Assembly (NCBI GenBank): GCA_021018995.1
Contig: CM037587.1
Coordinates: 4,218,866-4,282,865 of the forward strand
DNA: 64,000 bases
From: Chloranthus sessilifolius
Taxonomy: Eukaryota; Streptophyta; Magnoliopsida; Chloranthales; Chloranthaceae
Direction: 5' to 3'
The notes below the pieces were generated by a model. The model did not search any database. It saw nothing but the letters and a program-made list of their open reading frames with translations, and was not told where the DNA came from. This document shows positions 22,388 to 33,500 of the stretch, piece after piece (within the stretch, counting starts at the first letter, position 1; every line of letters starts with the position of its first letter). Position numbers and translations under genes: made by a program.

Positions 22388-24171
22388 GAGGACAAGATCC
22401 AGCTTGGTAATACGACGCAACAATAGATGGTGATAGACTCCGAATAGAATGCAAGCTTTGTGAAAAAAAATTGTTGGGAGGAGGTATCACACGGTTAAAG
22501 GAGCATTTTAGTCATGTTAAAGGAGAGACAAAAGGATGTCCCAATGTACCCAAAGAGGTGAGAGAAGCTGTTAGAGCCAATTTACAAGCGACAATAAGAA
22601 AGAAAAAAGCAGAAGCCGACCGAGATAGATAAATGTATGAGAGAATAAGGAAGGGAGATCCAGAGTTTCTGGCACATGGACCTGAGGATGATGAGGATGA
22701 GGATGAGGATGAAGATGAGCAGACAACGAGGCATGAGGGAGTGCTAAAGAAGCACGACAACGACGAGATCAGGAAGAAGCCGATTATCGGTTTCGGTCCA
22801 GGTTGAGGGGCCCTTCCATGCCTGCTGCTGGTGGTGGATCTAGTCATAGGCCACATGTTGATAATGATGAGGATATTCAGGAGACTGCTGGGTTGCGTAA
22901 GCCAGCATCCGTGAGGGAGACCAGGCCGTCTACTACAAGTCATACTGTAGATCTCATGGATCCTTTCATGTATCGGACAGAAAGCTCCAAACAAATTAAA
23001 TTGAGTGCAATGTCACTGAAAAAATTGGGGAAGAAGCTTGGAAAATCCATTGCAAAGTTTCTGATATACAACCATATTCCGAGTCAGGTTGTGGAGTCGT
23101 CGTACTTCAAAAGTATGATTGATACAAGTGCAAAAGCTGGTCCAAGAGTTAAAAAGTCTTCTGCATCCTGAGACAGTATTTCTAAAATCAGTTGATCTTT
23201 TAAACACACGAAGACGGCTGATTGCCTCTTCCAACTAATAGATAAGGTAGTTGAAGAGGTTGGAGAGAAGCGGGTTGTGCAGGTGGTAACAGACAATGCC
23301 GCCAATTACAAAACCGCAAGAAGACAGTTAATGTTGAAGAGACGTCACTTGTACTAGACTCCGTGTGCCGCTCATTGCGTAGACCTCATTCTTCAAGATT
23401 TGGAAAAGAGAAATAAGGCACATACAACTATTCAGAAGGGAAGAACGATTACTTCCTACCTGTACAACAGTGACAAGTTGGTGAATTAAATGAGAGACTT
23501 TACTAAGAACGAGCTACTCCGGCATGCGATTACACGATTTGCAACACAATTTCTAGCCCTACAGAGCTTGGCTAGATATAGTCGTGAGCTGAAAAGCATG
23601 GTCAACTCCGAAGAATGGAAAAAATATGAGTTAGAGCTCCCACGATCAAAGAGACCTGCTTTGAATGAAGTTGGTGAGCTGATCTACAAGCCCCCAGTTT
23701 TGGGCAGATATTGACCACCTGATTGCCGTCACTACCTCATTGGTGCAATTGTTGAGGTTGGTAGATGGTGATGAGAAACCAACAACGGGGTATGTTTACG
23801 AGTCAATGGATAAGGCAAAATTGGCTATTAAAACCAAATGCCCTATAAAATATAAACGATATTAGGCAATTATCGACAAGAGGTGGGATGCACAATTCCA
23901 CCAGTACTTGCATCCCGCAGGTATAACATGTTAAACTGTTTATGTAGTGATTTTTATTTATTTATTATTTTTCATATTATTCACTGTTTCCATATACTGA
24001 TGAGATTGCTCATATTTGATGTATAGCACACTACTTGAATCCAACCTTCTAGTATACGTGACGCTTCAAATTGAGTGAGGTTGATGAAGTGTATAGCGGT
24101 TTGCTCAATGTGATCCAACGAATGCTCTCTGAGTTGGAGGACCAAGGTCAAACGATCAGAGATGTGAGTAA
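22388..24171 (+). pseudogene. hAT transposase (BED finger, DUF659, RNase-H-like core), 5' part
   Basis: Starts MIRGQDPAW with a BED-type zinc finger (CKLCEKKLLGGGITRLKEHF). An acidic Asp/Glu run follows at about 22683-22720, then the DUF659 block (FLIYNHIPSQVVESSYFKSM, 23057-23117) and the second catalytic-Asp region VVQVVTDNAANY (23275-23310). After that come 'ITRFATQFLALQSL' (23528-23570) and 'DKRWDAQFHQYLHPAG' (23876-23922) before a donor. A second exon spans 24027-24171. The segment holding the first catalytic Asp (the usual SDGWTD region) is absent between 23170 and 23180. Several stops and shifts are present. Dead. Confidence 0.85.
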
Positions 24172-24224
24172 GCATACCTTATAATTAATAAATCAAATAT
24201 CATATGAACATTATATATATATAT

Positions 24225-27200
24225 ATATATATTTTTTTATCAGTAATAGAGGATTATATAGAAAAACCAGCAAGGCGCTGAAGCCGTATACAATCAAGTG
24301 GCATAGATCAAAAAAGGAGAACACCCACTAAGGACAAAACCAAAAACCCCCACCCTCAAGCATAACCCACACTCACATCACTCTACCAAAACAGGCCCCC
24401 CTTAACCCGGCTCCCAAGGGAAAAAAACGGTGCGATCCCCCTGACCGCCCCGGGCTCCCCAAAAAGTAGCGAGCTCGAGAGTCGCCCTGATAACCATGCT
24501 AACAGGTTTGGTTTGACCCTCAAAGATTCTGCGATTCCTCTCGCACCAAATACACCAGAAAGCGGCGAAAAGGGCAGCCATCCAAGCTCCCCTACAGTCC
24601 CCCTTCAGCGAGATCGCCTCCCAGTTCAATACGAAGGCATATGGGGACAAAGGCATGACCCAGGAAACCCCAAAGGCTCTAAGAATGGCTCCCCAGACCT
24701 CAGAGGCCGCACGACAATGAAGGAAGAGATGCGCAGTAGACTCCATCCCGTCAGAGCACATAGCACACGCCAACGGGACCTCAATCCCCCGCCGAATTAG
24801 CTGGTCCCTAGTAAGAATTTTATCCTTACAAACCGTCCAAATGAAAAATCTGATCTTGAGAGGAAAAGGTTCCTTCCATAACCATCGGCCCTCGAAGCAG
24901 ATAAGCGGGCGCCGTGATAGCCAACGGTATAAGGCTCTGACACTGAACTTCTCCTCCCGACTGAAGTCCCAAATCCTCTGATCAACCCTTAGAGGGTCAT
25001 TGGGCCGCTTGAAGCCACCTCAACAACTCCACATAGCTAGCCCTCTCACCATCCCTAAGACGTCTCCTGAGGACCACGTCCCAAGTACATCTATCACTCT
25101 CACAGGTGACAAATTCATCGATCCTACCACCCTGATTCAAAGAGAGGGCGTAGATAGTCGGGAATGTAACTCTAAGCGGACTCACACCCAGCCACGGGTC
25201 TTCCCAACAAAGAATCTGGGACCCACACCCCAAGCTGTATCGCACCCTCTAGCCCATATATCTCCCATGTACGTGAGATATCTCTCCACCACGACGAACA
25301 ATTCCGGTGGGTAGACACAGCTATCCCCCAATTCCCCCTAGAAAGGCCATACTTGTCGCGCAAAACCATCCACCATAGACAAACTCTCTCCTCGACCCTA
25401 GCCGCTCTCCAAGTCCACTTCCCGAGCATCGCCAAATTTGTTCTCCTAAGACTCCGAATCCCCAACCCTCCATACGCGATCGGGAGCTGGCAAGTGTCCC
25501 AATTGACGAGGTGATACCTCTGCTCGCATCGCACCTCCCATAAAAACGACCTTTGAATACGTTCCAATCTGTCAAGGATATTAGCGGGGCACCTATACAT
25601 GGAGAACCAGAAGATGGGTATCGAAGAGAGCACCGCCTTAACCAAGACCAACCTCCCCCCAACACTAAGAAGCCTACCCTGCCATGTCGACAATCGCTGC
25701 TCAAATCTCTGCACCATCGGAAGCCAATCGCGACTCGAAAGTTTTCTGATCCCGAGCGGCATACCCAAGTATCTGATGGGTACCCAACCGACAACCAAGG
25801 AAGTGAACACGATTCTCCACCCTTATACCCGATAATGTGGATTTAAGGAGATTAACCCGTTGGCCCGACACCGCCGCAAACACAGAAAGCACATCAACAA
25901 TTGTGCTTAATTCCGTCCCATCAGCCTTCCCGAACAGAATCGTGTCGTCCGCATACTGCAGATGCGTAATAAACCTCCCCCGATCACCAACTCTGATGCC
26001 CGTAAGCATGCCCAAATCCGAGCCTTCCGATCAAACGGATAGAGCCTCCCCACCATATTGAAAAGAAAGGGGATAACGGATCACCTGCACTGAGACCCTA
26101 GAGCTCTTGAAATACCCATTGAGTCCCATTAACCAAAGCCGAGAACCAGCGGAAGAAATACACCGCGCATCCATTTCCTCCAAATCAGACCAAAACCCAT
26201 CCTTTCCATCATATAATCCAAGCATTCCCAACTCACCCGGTCGTAGGCTTTCTCCATGTCCACCTTCCAGGATCCACGTCTGTACGAACATAGGCCGCGT
26301 GGATGGTCTCATTAGCAACTACCACAAGATCCATCAATTGTCTCCATGACGAAAAGCCCCACGATGATGGGAGATGATGGAACTCATAACCCACTTAAGT
26401 CTATTGGCCAGCACCTTCGCAATAATCTTATAGACGCAATTGGTCAAACTAATCGGACGATAATCAGAGATATTCTCGGCCCCCTTAATCTTGGGAATTA
26501 GGGAAATAAAAGTAGAATTTAGAGCTCTCCAATAAAACACGAAGAGTGAAATTCATGAAAAACTTCCATGAGATCCACCTTAATACACTCTTAAAAGCGG
26601 AAAAATTCCATGGTGGGAGATTTATTGGTCCCACCCGATTGCGAACCACACTTCCTCTTAGTAAAAGAGCGCTAACCTCTCGGAAATAGCCGCAATTGAA
26701 TCGCATCAAACGCAGGCCTCACCGCCTCATCCAGTATACAACAACCGTTTGTAATGTAAATGATACTATTCCGCACCTCCTCATGGCCCGAGTACTCTAC
26801 TCCTTCCGTAATGTTCCCCAAATACTTGGCTTTGTTGGCGAGCAATGATCGCATGGAAGTACTTACATTGGCGTCCCACTCTTTGAACCATCTCGCTTTA
26901 CGCATCCAAAAAGTTCCTCGGCCCTACAACTCTCCTTTGAACTCACTTAGCTTTCATTCAGCCTCCCTCTCATCCGTCGTGAGAATTCGATTTCCTCGGG
27001 TTATCAAACCCTTCAAGCTGTAAGCAGCTTTTGAACGTGCACCATGCCATACACCTCCCTATTCCATGTCTTGATTCGATCCTTCACCCGCATGACTTAT
27101 TGATAAAACAATAGGCGGTAGTCCGTCGGACAATTAGCCACCACTCCCTAACCTTCTCCCGAAAGCATCGTCCAACAACCACATATTCTCAAAGCGGAAG

Positions 27201-27990
27201 GGGCGGTCCCCTTCCGGGACTCTGCGTAAGAACAATGGGACGGTGATCAGGCATAGACGCGAAAAAGCTTCCAACGGCCCCGGAGGCCTTCCAACCACTC
27301 AAGAGTGCACAAACCGGCCAACCGGTGACGACGGAGAGTCCTGCAGACTAGACCACGTAAATCGGCCCCCATCGAGAGGTATATCAATCACCCCCAATCA
27401 GAATGAAAGAGTTGAAATCTCGCATGACCGAAGGTTGGCGGACCCCCGCTTCTCGAAATCGGTAGTATGGCATTAAAATCTCCATGAAGCATATTGGGAA
27501 ATCCCATCGACCCAAAGCATTTAGTTCGAGCCAAAACTCCCCCTATCGCGGTCCAACACAGTCCATAGATACATGAAGCTCCAAATATTCCACGATCCTT
27601 TGTCCATGACCACAGAAGACCCCGATTCCTCATCCACCTTGTCAAAGCAGGCTGACCAAGCTACGAATTCCACCAGACGCACCGATAGAGTCAATACCAA
27701 TCCAATCCCAAGTGTTCCCCCAAGATCGATGCCACCTTTCTTTCATCGCACCTCCCCCACTTGGTTTCTTGGAGAGTGACGACGACAGGCTTGTGCGCCC
27801 TGATGGCCTGTTTAACCCCCGATCGCTTCCGCCGATCAGAGATACCTCTAACGTTCCAAGACACCATCTTCATAAAAGGAAAACGAATAATCTCCCTCCC
27901 AGACCCAAGACCAACCGGTCAGAATTCCCCCTCCCTTCTCCCATCCGACATACTCCAGTGCAGACGAGTCAACTCCCGCGATCTTTGTAG
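24225..27990 (-). mobile_element. L1-type LINE inserted in the hAT element, minus strand, defective
   Basis: The 3' end is at the left: a T-run (plus strand) followed by ATCAGTAATAGAGG, i.e. TTACTGATAAAAAAA on the minus strand. The same 3' terminus is seen in the LINE scrap at 30195-30428. ORF2 runs from about 27873 leftwards. The 5' boundary is placed where hAT coding resumes (about 27990). I could not identify a TSD. The 5' end, including any ORF1, seems missing. Confidence 0.8.
24402..27873 (-). pseudogene. LINE ORF2 (endonuclease, reverse transcriptase, zinc-binding RVT), broken
   Basis: The endonuclease starts MKMVSWNVRGISDRR with VTLQETKWG (27873-27750) and has MLHGDFNAI near 27480. 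RT blocks are [20 protein letters not shown] (26500-26440), a degraded middle, and HLQYADDTILFG (25970-25930), the active-site YADD being intact. The 'LGMPLG' to 'LSSIPIFW' region follows (25770-25590). A zf-RVT block (CSDGMESTAHLFLHC) lies at 24750-24700. Frame changes between blocks show it is inactive. Confidence 0.85.
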
Positions 27991-27996
27991 ATTGAC

Positions 27997-29155
27997 ATGT
28001 TCTGCAAGAGACATGAGTCATTTGGGAACTCATTGGCGCAATCCCAAATCAAGCACAATAAACCCGTTGATTGGTGGATACACTATAGAGGTGATGGTCC
28101 GATACTGAGGCGGGTTGCAATGAGGGTTTTATCGCAAACATGTTCCTCGCCCAACTGTGAGCGGAATTGGAGCACCTTCTCTCTCATTCACACGAAGACA
28201 ATGAATAGGCTAACTTTGGAATGATTGGAAAAGTTAGTCTACTGCCACTACAACATGCGATTAAGGGTTTAGAATATGCAGAGGACCAACCTTGGTAAGC
28301 AATTATATGAAGTCTTAGTTCATACAATTTTTATTTAATGTAATTGACGAGACATATACTAATTCATCTATCATATTCTACCTTACAGATAGTGAATATT
28401 TTGATCTCATCTAGTTGGATTATATATTCACGGAGGATGACCCTTTGAATCAGTGGATCGAAGAGAGAGAAGAGCCAGCGTTGGATACTGAGAGCACTGC
28501 ATGGATGGATAATGCTGAAAGAGTAGTGGAGGAGCAAGCTTCCCAACTACCGAAGCGGAAAAGAAGATTGAATCGTCATTCAGTGGTTGGATCTGATGAC
28601 GAAAAGCAGCTCGATAGTGATAATAACGATGATGGGGGTGATGGTGGAGGCGATGAAACCCACGTTGGCATTAGTAGTGGAGGGGATGATGTTGATCCCT
28701 CTTATTCTTATGGAGACATTGCCGCATAAGGTGATGAGCCGATAACAATGTATGACACTCCTACATTTAGAGGTAGAGGGGTTGAAGGAAGAGAAGCGTC
28801 AGAATCTTACCAAACACCACCACCACCACCACCACAAGGTTCACAAGATGATGTAGGTTATATGACTTCTAGTTTCGGAGGATTTAGTTTGCAAAATACC
28901 AAAGATTCAACAACCAATAACCCATACTATCGACCTCAACCAACCTATCTCGGGCCATATAACTTCGCTGGTCAAATTTTTGGAGGACCGACCTTTACCT
29001 ATTACAGTGAGCCATATTCATCGCTAATGCCTCAGTTTCAAGGGGACACAGATGATCATGAGTATCAATATAGCCAACATTATAGGAAAAGTTTGCGCAC
29101 CAATGGTGATGATCAGGAGGGGGAAGAACTACCACGAAATTCAATGTGGCTTTAA
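27997..29155 (+). pseudogene. hAT transposase, 3' part (dimerisation domain and Pro/Asp-rich tail)
   Basis: Resumes at MFCKRHESFGNSLAQ. It continues 'VDWWIHYRGDGPILRRVAMR' and 'VLSQTCSSPNCERNWSTF', the hAT dimerisation signature, to about 28310. After an intron-like gap a tail exon (28387-28729) holds Asp/Gly-rich runs, and another open stretch runs 28748-29155 with a Pro run and Tyr/Gln-rich sequence. A stop separates the two. The tail resembles the long low-complexity C termini of plant DUF659 hAT proteins. Confidence 0.82.
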
Positions 29156-29454
29156 AGTAAGTTTTTCATGTATAATATACCTTTTAATTTTTATCATGAG
29201 TCATGTATAATGTAATTTTTTGGAAATGTTTTGAAAAAAAAAAAATTCAATGTATTAAACCGATACATTCAATATATCGCCGATACATTGAATGTATCGG
29301 ACGATACCCGATACGTATCGTCTTGGAGGTTAGGACGATACGTATTGGTTTTCTGGTATTTTGACCCATGGTTATAAGAGTCTGGCATGAGAGTTTCTAA
29401 AAAATTTAACCTTCAAAAATATAAATATTAAATAATTTTAATATAGAGAGCTGA

Positions 29455-30110
29455 TAGAGAAACCTACTGATAAAAAGATGAAAAGTACACGTAATGTATG
29501 TCATGAATTTAACTTAACATATTCTCCATTACGTAAATGGTTTTCAAGAAAAGTTTTCATTTATAATTTCTAACCTCGGATATTATACAAATGGTTTTCA
29601 AACACCCAAGCCTTCTCATTTATAATATACTAACTTTACACCGTTTTTCATGAAATGGCAACTCTTTTGACAGCTATGAACGATTTGATGGTATCAGACA
29701 ATACTTTTTCATACATATCTAGAAGTGTCGTGTCGTGTTGAGGACAGTGTTACCTAGATACATGGCACGGGTTGGCACGGCAATTTCTAAAGATTCCAAT
29801 ACAGCAGCACAACCTTAAGAAAAATAAAATTGAAGGGAAATCTTAGAGAGTTGATCCATATATGCAATGAAAAGATACGTAATGTATGTCATGAACCTAA
29901 CTAAAAGTATATTATATTATACAAATCGTATTCAAGGACCAAAGTTTTTTTATTTTATAAGTTACTAAACTTTACACAATTTTTATTTATTTATAAAACG
30001 ACAGTTCATTTTAACGTGTCAAAATAAGGAACATTTTGATGGTATTATGTGGTATTCTCATACATGTCTGTAAGTATCGTGTTGTGTTGAGGGGTGTCCA
30101 AGTGCCACTA
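29455..30110. repeat. Diverged direct duplication (about 29455-29755 and 29840-30105)
   Basis: Both halves contain 'gta(c)acgtaatgtatgtcatgaa', 'ttttgatggtat', 'tcatacat.tct..aagt.tcgtgt.gtgttgagg' in the same order, at clearly reduced identity. No coding sequence. Confidence 0.5.
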
Positions 30111-30194
30111 GGTGTCGCACGTGTCCAAGTGCCACAAAGTGTCGACATGCCAAAAGAGCCAAAAGTATAAGTTCCTAGGTAACATTGCTAGTGA

Positions 30195-30428
30195 AAAGGT
30201 GCCTTTGGGTCTCGTGCCCTTCATCTGTCGAGTTCTTTCGGCCATTTTGGGTCTCGTGCCTTTGTGTAGTGTTTTTATGTTTTTTTCCTTGTTTCATTGT
30301 TTTTGGTTTTCGCTTTTTGCCATTTCAGCGCCTATTTCTGTCGGTGTTCTTGCGGCTTGTATTTTTTTTCAGCTTCTCGCTGGTCCTTAATATAAGCATA
30401 TATGCTTTACTGATAAAAAAAAAAAAAG
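30195..30428 (+). mobile_element. 5'-truncated LINE 3' end, 12-bp TSD
   Basis: T-rich 3'-UTR-like sequence ending TTTACTGATAAAAAAAA, the same terminus as the large LINE at 24225. The flanks CATTGCTAGTGA (30183-30194) and CACTGCTAGTGA (30429-30440) match at 11 of 12 bases, a target-primed insertion signature. It lies 120 bp past the stop codon of the FMN-binding gene, in or next to its 3' UTR. Confidence 0.82.
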
Positions 30429-30548
30429 CACTGCTAGTGAGGTGTATTGGGAAGTTTAACGATATGCCAAGTATTAAGTAACATAAATCCGCAATTTGGA
30501 AATGCAAATATAGAAGCACACCTCAACATTGCTTGGGCGTCAAGTAGC

Positions 30549-33500
30549 TTAATTTGAGGCTTTAGCAGCTTGAAGCATTTCCACTATCAGAGTCTTCACA
30601 TCCCTATAAAAGGAAATACAGGGATAAGGGTTGCTTGAAGAGTTAATCTATCTAAATGAATTCATGGAATCAAGAAAACATTTTAGTACACAAAGTTAAC
30701 GACCCAATTAACTTATACCAATCAATAAAATAGACATTTGTCAACTGGAAAGGGGCTGTGAAATTTGGAGGGTGAAATGTGTTGGTGAGGGGTTGTAAAG
30801 CTGGGTGTCAGACATTGTAACTCCAAAAGGGTGAAATGCAGACATGCATCTACAAGTAAATGAAAATAATGGCATATGTTTATTATAATTTGAAGAGGCC
30901 AGGGACTATGCATTTGGACGTAGCTTTGAGGGCTGCGTCCAGATCATATGGGCACCATGTGGCACCCATCAAGAGGATCTGGTACCACAGTAACTTAGAA
31001 AAGATCGATCAGGTACCATCCAAAAATTTGGGCATGATCCGATGCATATTCACCATTGAAGTTGTGGTCAAAGGTGCCCAAATCAATGCACCAGGTTGGT
31101 TGGGCATCACCTTATCCTTGACCCATCAAACGGAGGACAAAAAAGTCCCCCAAAAAAAAAATTCCTTTTTTTTAAATCACATGCCCAATGGATCATGCCA
31201 GGTGGCATCTTCCCATTTCTCTATTTTGAATATAGTAGTTAGATAAGTAAAGAAAATTAAAAAATTACACAATCATGAAAAGAATATATTTCCAACAAAA
31301 GCAATATAGGTTAGGTAATATTTTATCAACATTTTAAGTTTGCAATTGAATATGTTTCTAATTATTGCAATATTTTTAAATGTTTTCTATTTTTATTGCC
31401 TTCTCTCATTTTGTTACCATATAAATTAACAAACCAAACTCCTATCCTCGCTTGTACACAGATAGGGCCATGGCAGCCCACTTTTATGATTTGTGGCATA
31501 CATCTTTGATTGATCAAAGTAGTCCGCTGCCAATACTGACTTATATCTGTCCGATACCAATATTGATATCAATACCACCCAGAAACCTATATCGGGTATC
31601 TTAGTTTTTCCGACTTAGACCCTTGCCGATTTATTGCCGACTCCCGTATTTGTGAATATGACCTAACGAGCACGATTTTTAAGCCCACTTGAGTTCAATA
31701 TAAGAGGTACTACTTTAATGGCTTGGATTGCTGAAAAAACATGTGCCACAAGGCCTTGGCTCTCTCTATAATGGAGCTGGGTTTGTCCATTAATCCAGAA
31801 TTAATTGCTTACATTTTTTATTTTATTTAAAAGTTGTTCAATTAGCTTGTGTGTTTATTATTAAGTAATAATTATGATCCTGGTTTAAAGTATCGGCTGA
31901 TACCGATACACATTGTCAATATGCATTGATTTTTTACTGATAGCAATAGACATGTATCGGTATCCCCCAAGGATCGGACGATACCTATACGTAATTTTTT
32001 TTTTGTAACTTATAAGTTATAATACTCTTAATTCTTAAATCTATAACAACTTGTCTTTAACATAAAATTACATACATCTAAGATGTAGGCAAGGGTTTTA
32101 CATTGATCTGAATTAAAATGAAGATTTTGAAAAGGGTACCGCTGTTCGAGCCTACATGTTAACTGAAAGCGCCTATGTCCGGAACCCAATGAAAACTGTG
32201 ACTGCTCGGAATCAGACAATTGAGATTGTTTTTCACCCCAATCTTCAACACAATGGATCTTGAGACCATGAGCGTACCATCAGACGGTAATTTTTTCCCT
32301 CCATGTGGCTCAGATCCCTAAAACATGGCCATAAAATCACAAGGAACACATCACGCTCAAAAGTTGGGATCTATGGCACGGTTAATAAAAAACGGACTGT
32401 CTGATGTTAAGATCATGGTCTCGAGATCCCTTGTCTGGAAGATTGGGGTGAAAAACAATCTCAATCATCTGATTCAAAGCAGTCAACTGACTTGAGTGGA
32501 TTTTGGACATAGGTGCTTTCGGTAAACCTGTAGGCGGGAACAGAGGTACCCTTTTGAAAATTTTGAGCCTTTAGACAAACTTTCAACATTTTCAAAGTCA
32601 GGCATTAAATTGAACATTTGAACTAAAACGTCCATGTCTTTTTTTTGTTTTCTCATCTGCCTTCATCAAATTAGTTATATTTTGGGTCAACTATTAGTGG
32701 CATGTTTGAATAATGAAAAGTTATTGTAGTGATAGATTTGTAGTTATATACCACTAAATGTTTTATACTTATATATGGAACACATATCCTTCACAAATCA
32801 TTAATAGTGACACATCAATTCATAATCATGCTCAATCACTCAATTCATTACTTTATTAACATTTATGTGCACTACACAAAAAATAACCTTATATTCTAAA
32901 TTATTCACCTATTTATAATTAAACTATTAATTAAATCTCATTGTTGAAAATAGTAATTACTTGTATATAAAAGTACTGAATTATATGTATGTACATAAAA
33001 ATATCATATTTATATTTAGGAATATTGCTTACTATTAACAAATTGGTAAAGTTAGTAAAAACTCAGGAAATTTTAAACAAAAAAAAAAAACAAAGAACCA
33101 GAAAAAGTTGATAAAGTCCAGAAAAAAAATCGCAAATTAATCATGATGTCCGCAATTTATTAAAAAAGAAGTGACTGTTTGAATAAGTTGTGATTTATTT
33201 TGATGCTTATTAAAAAAACAGTAGAACTTTTACTTGCATCTTTCAAAAAGAGCATTGTGAGTAATTAAAACGAAGAAAGATGGGGATATGAAGAACACTC
33301 GGTATCCTACAATGAGTACATAACTTTTTATGTAACAAAAGTTTCCTTTTATAATTAATTAAGGGTGGTGTTACTGCCACACCACTTTATGTTACAGCAA
33401 CCTTAATCAAATTAAAAAAGGCTGACTGCTTTGAACCAGACACTGGAGATCTTTTTTCATTCCAATCTTCCACAAATTGACTCATGATATCAGGGGCCTA

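Larger units (their letters stand above)
20728..29370 (+). mobile_element. Transposase-bearing hAT element, degenerate, split by a LINE; near-perfect 8-bp TSD
   Basis: The left end is CAGGGGTCAAAACATTGG, and the reverse complement of the right end is CATGGGTCAAAATACCAG. The flanks GCTATAAG (20720-20727) and GTTATAAG (29371-29378) match at 7 of 8 bases. Without the LINE the element is about 4.9 kb. Subterminal zones are palindrome-rich: 'ttatcggacgataa' units on the left (20770-20970) and 'gatacattcaat' and 'gatacgtatcg' units on the right (29255-29350). It carries a BED/DUF659/dimerisation-type hAT transposase pseudogene. Confidence 0.85.

Noticed and set aside
24513-27779. Numerous plus-strand open frames
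   Set aside because: Antisense shadows of LINE ORF2.
24200-28000. TSD for the large LINE
   Set aside because: Sequences beside the T-run and beside the 5' boundary showed no convincing direct repeat, so none is claimed.
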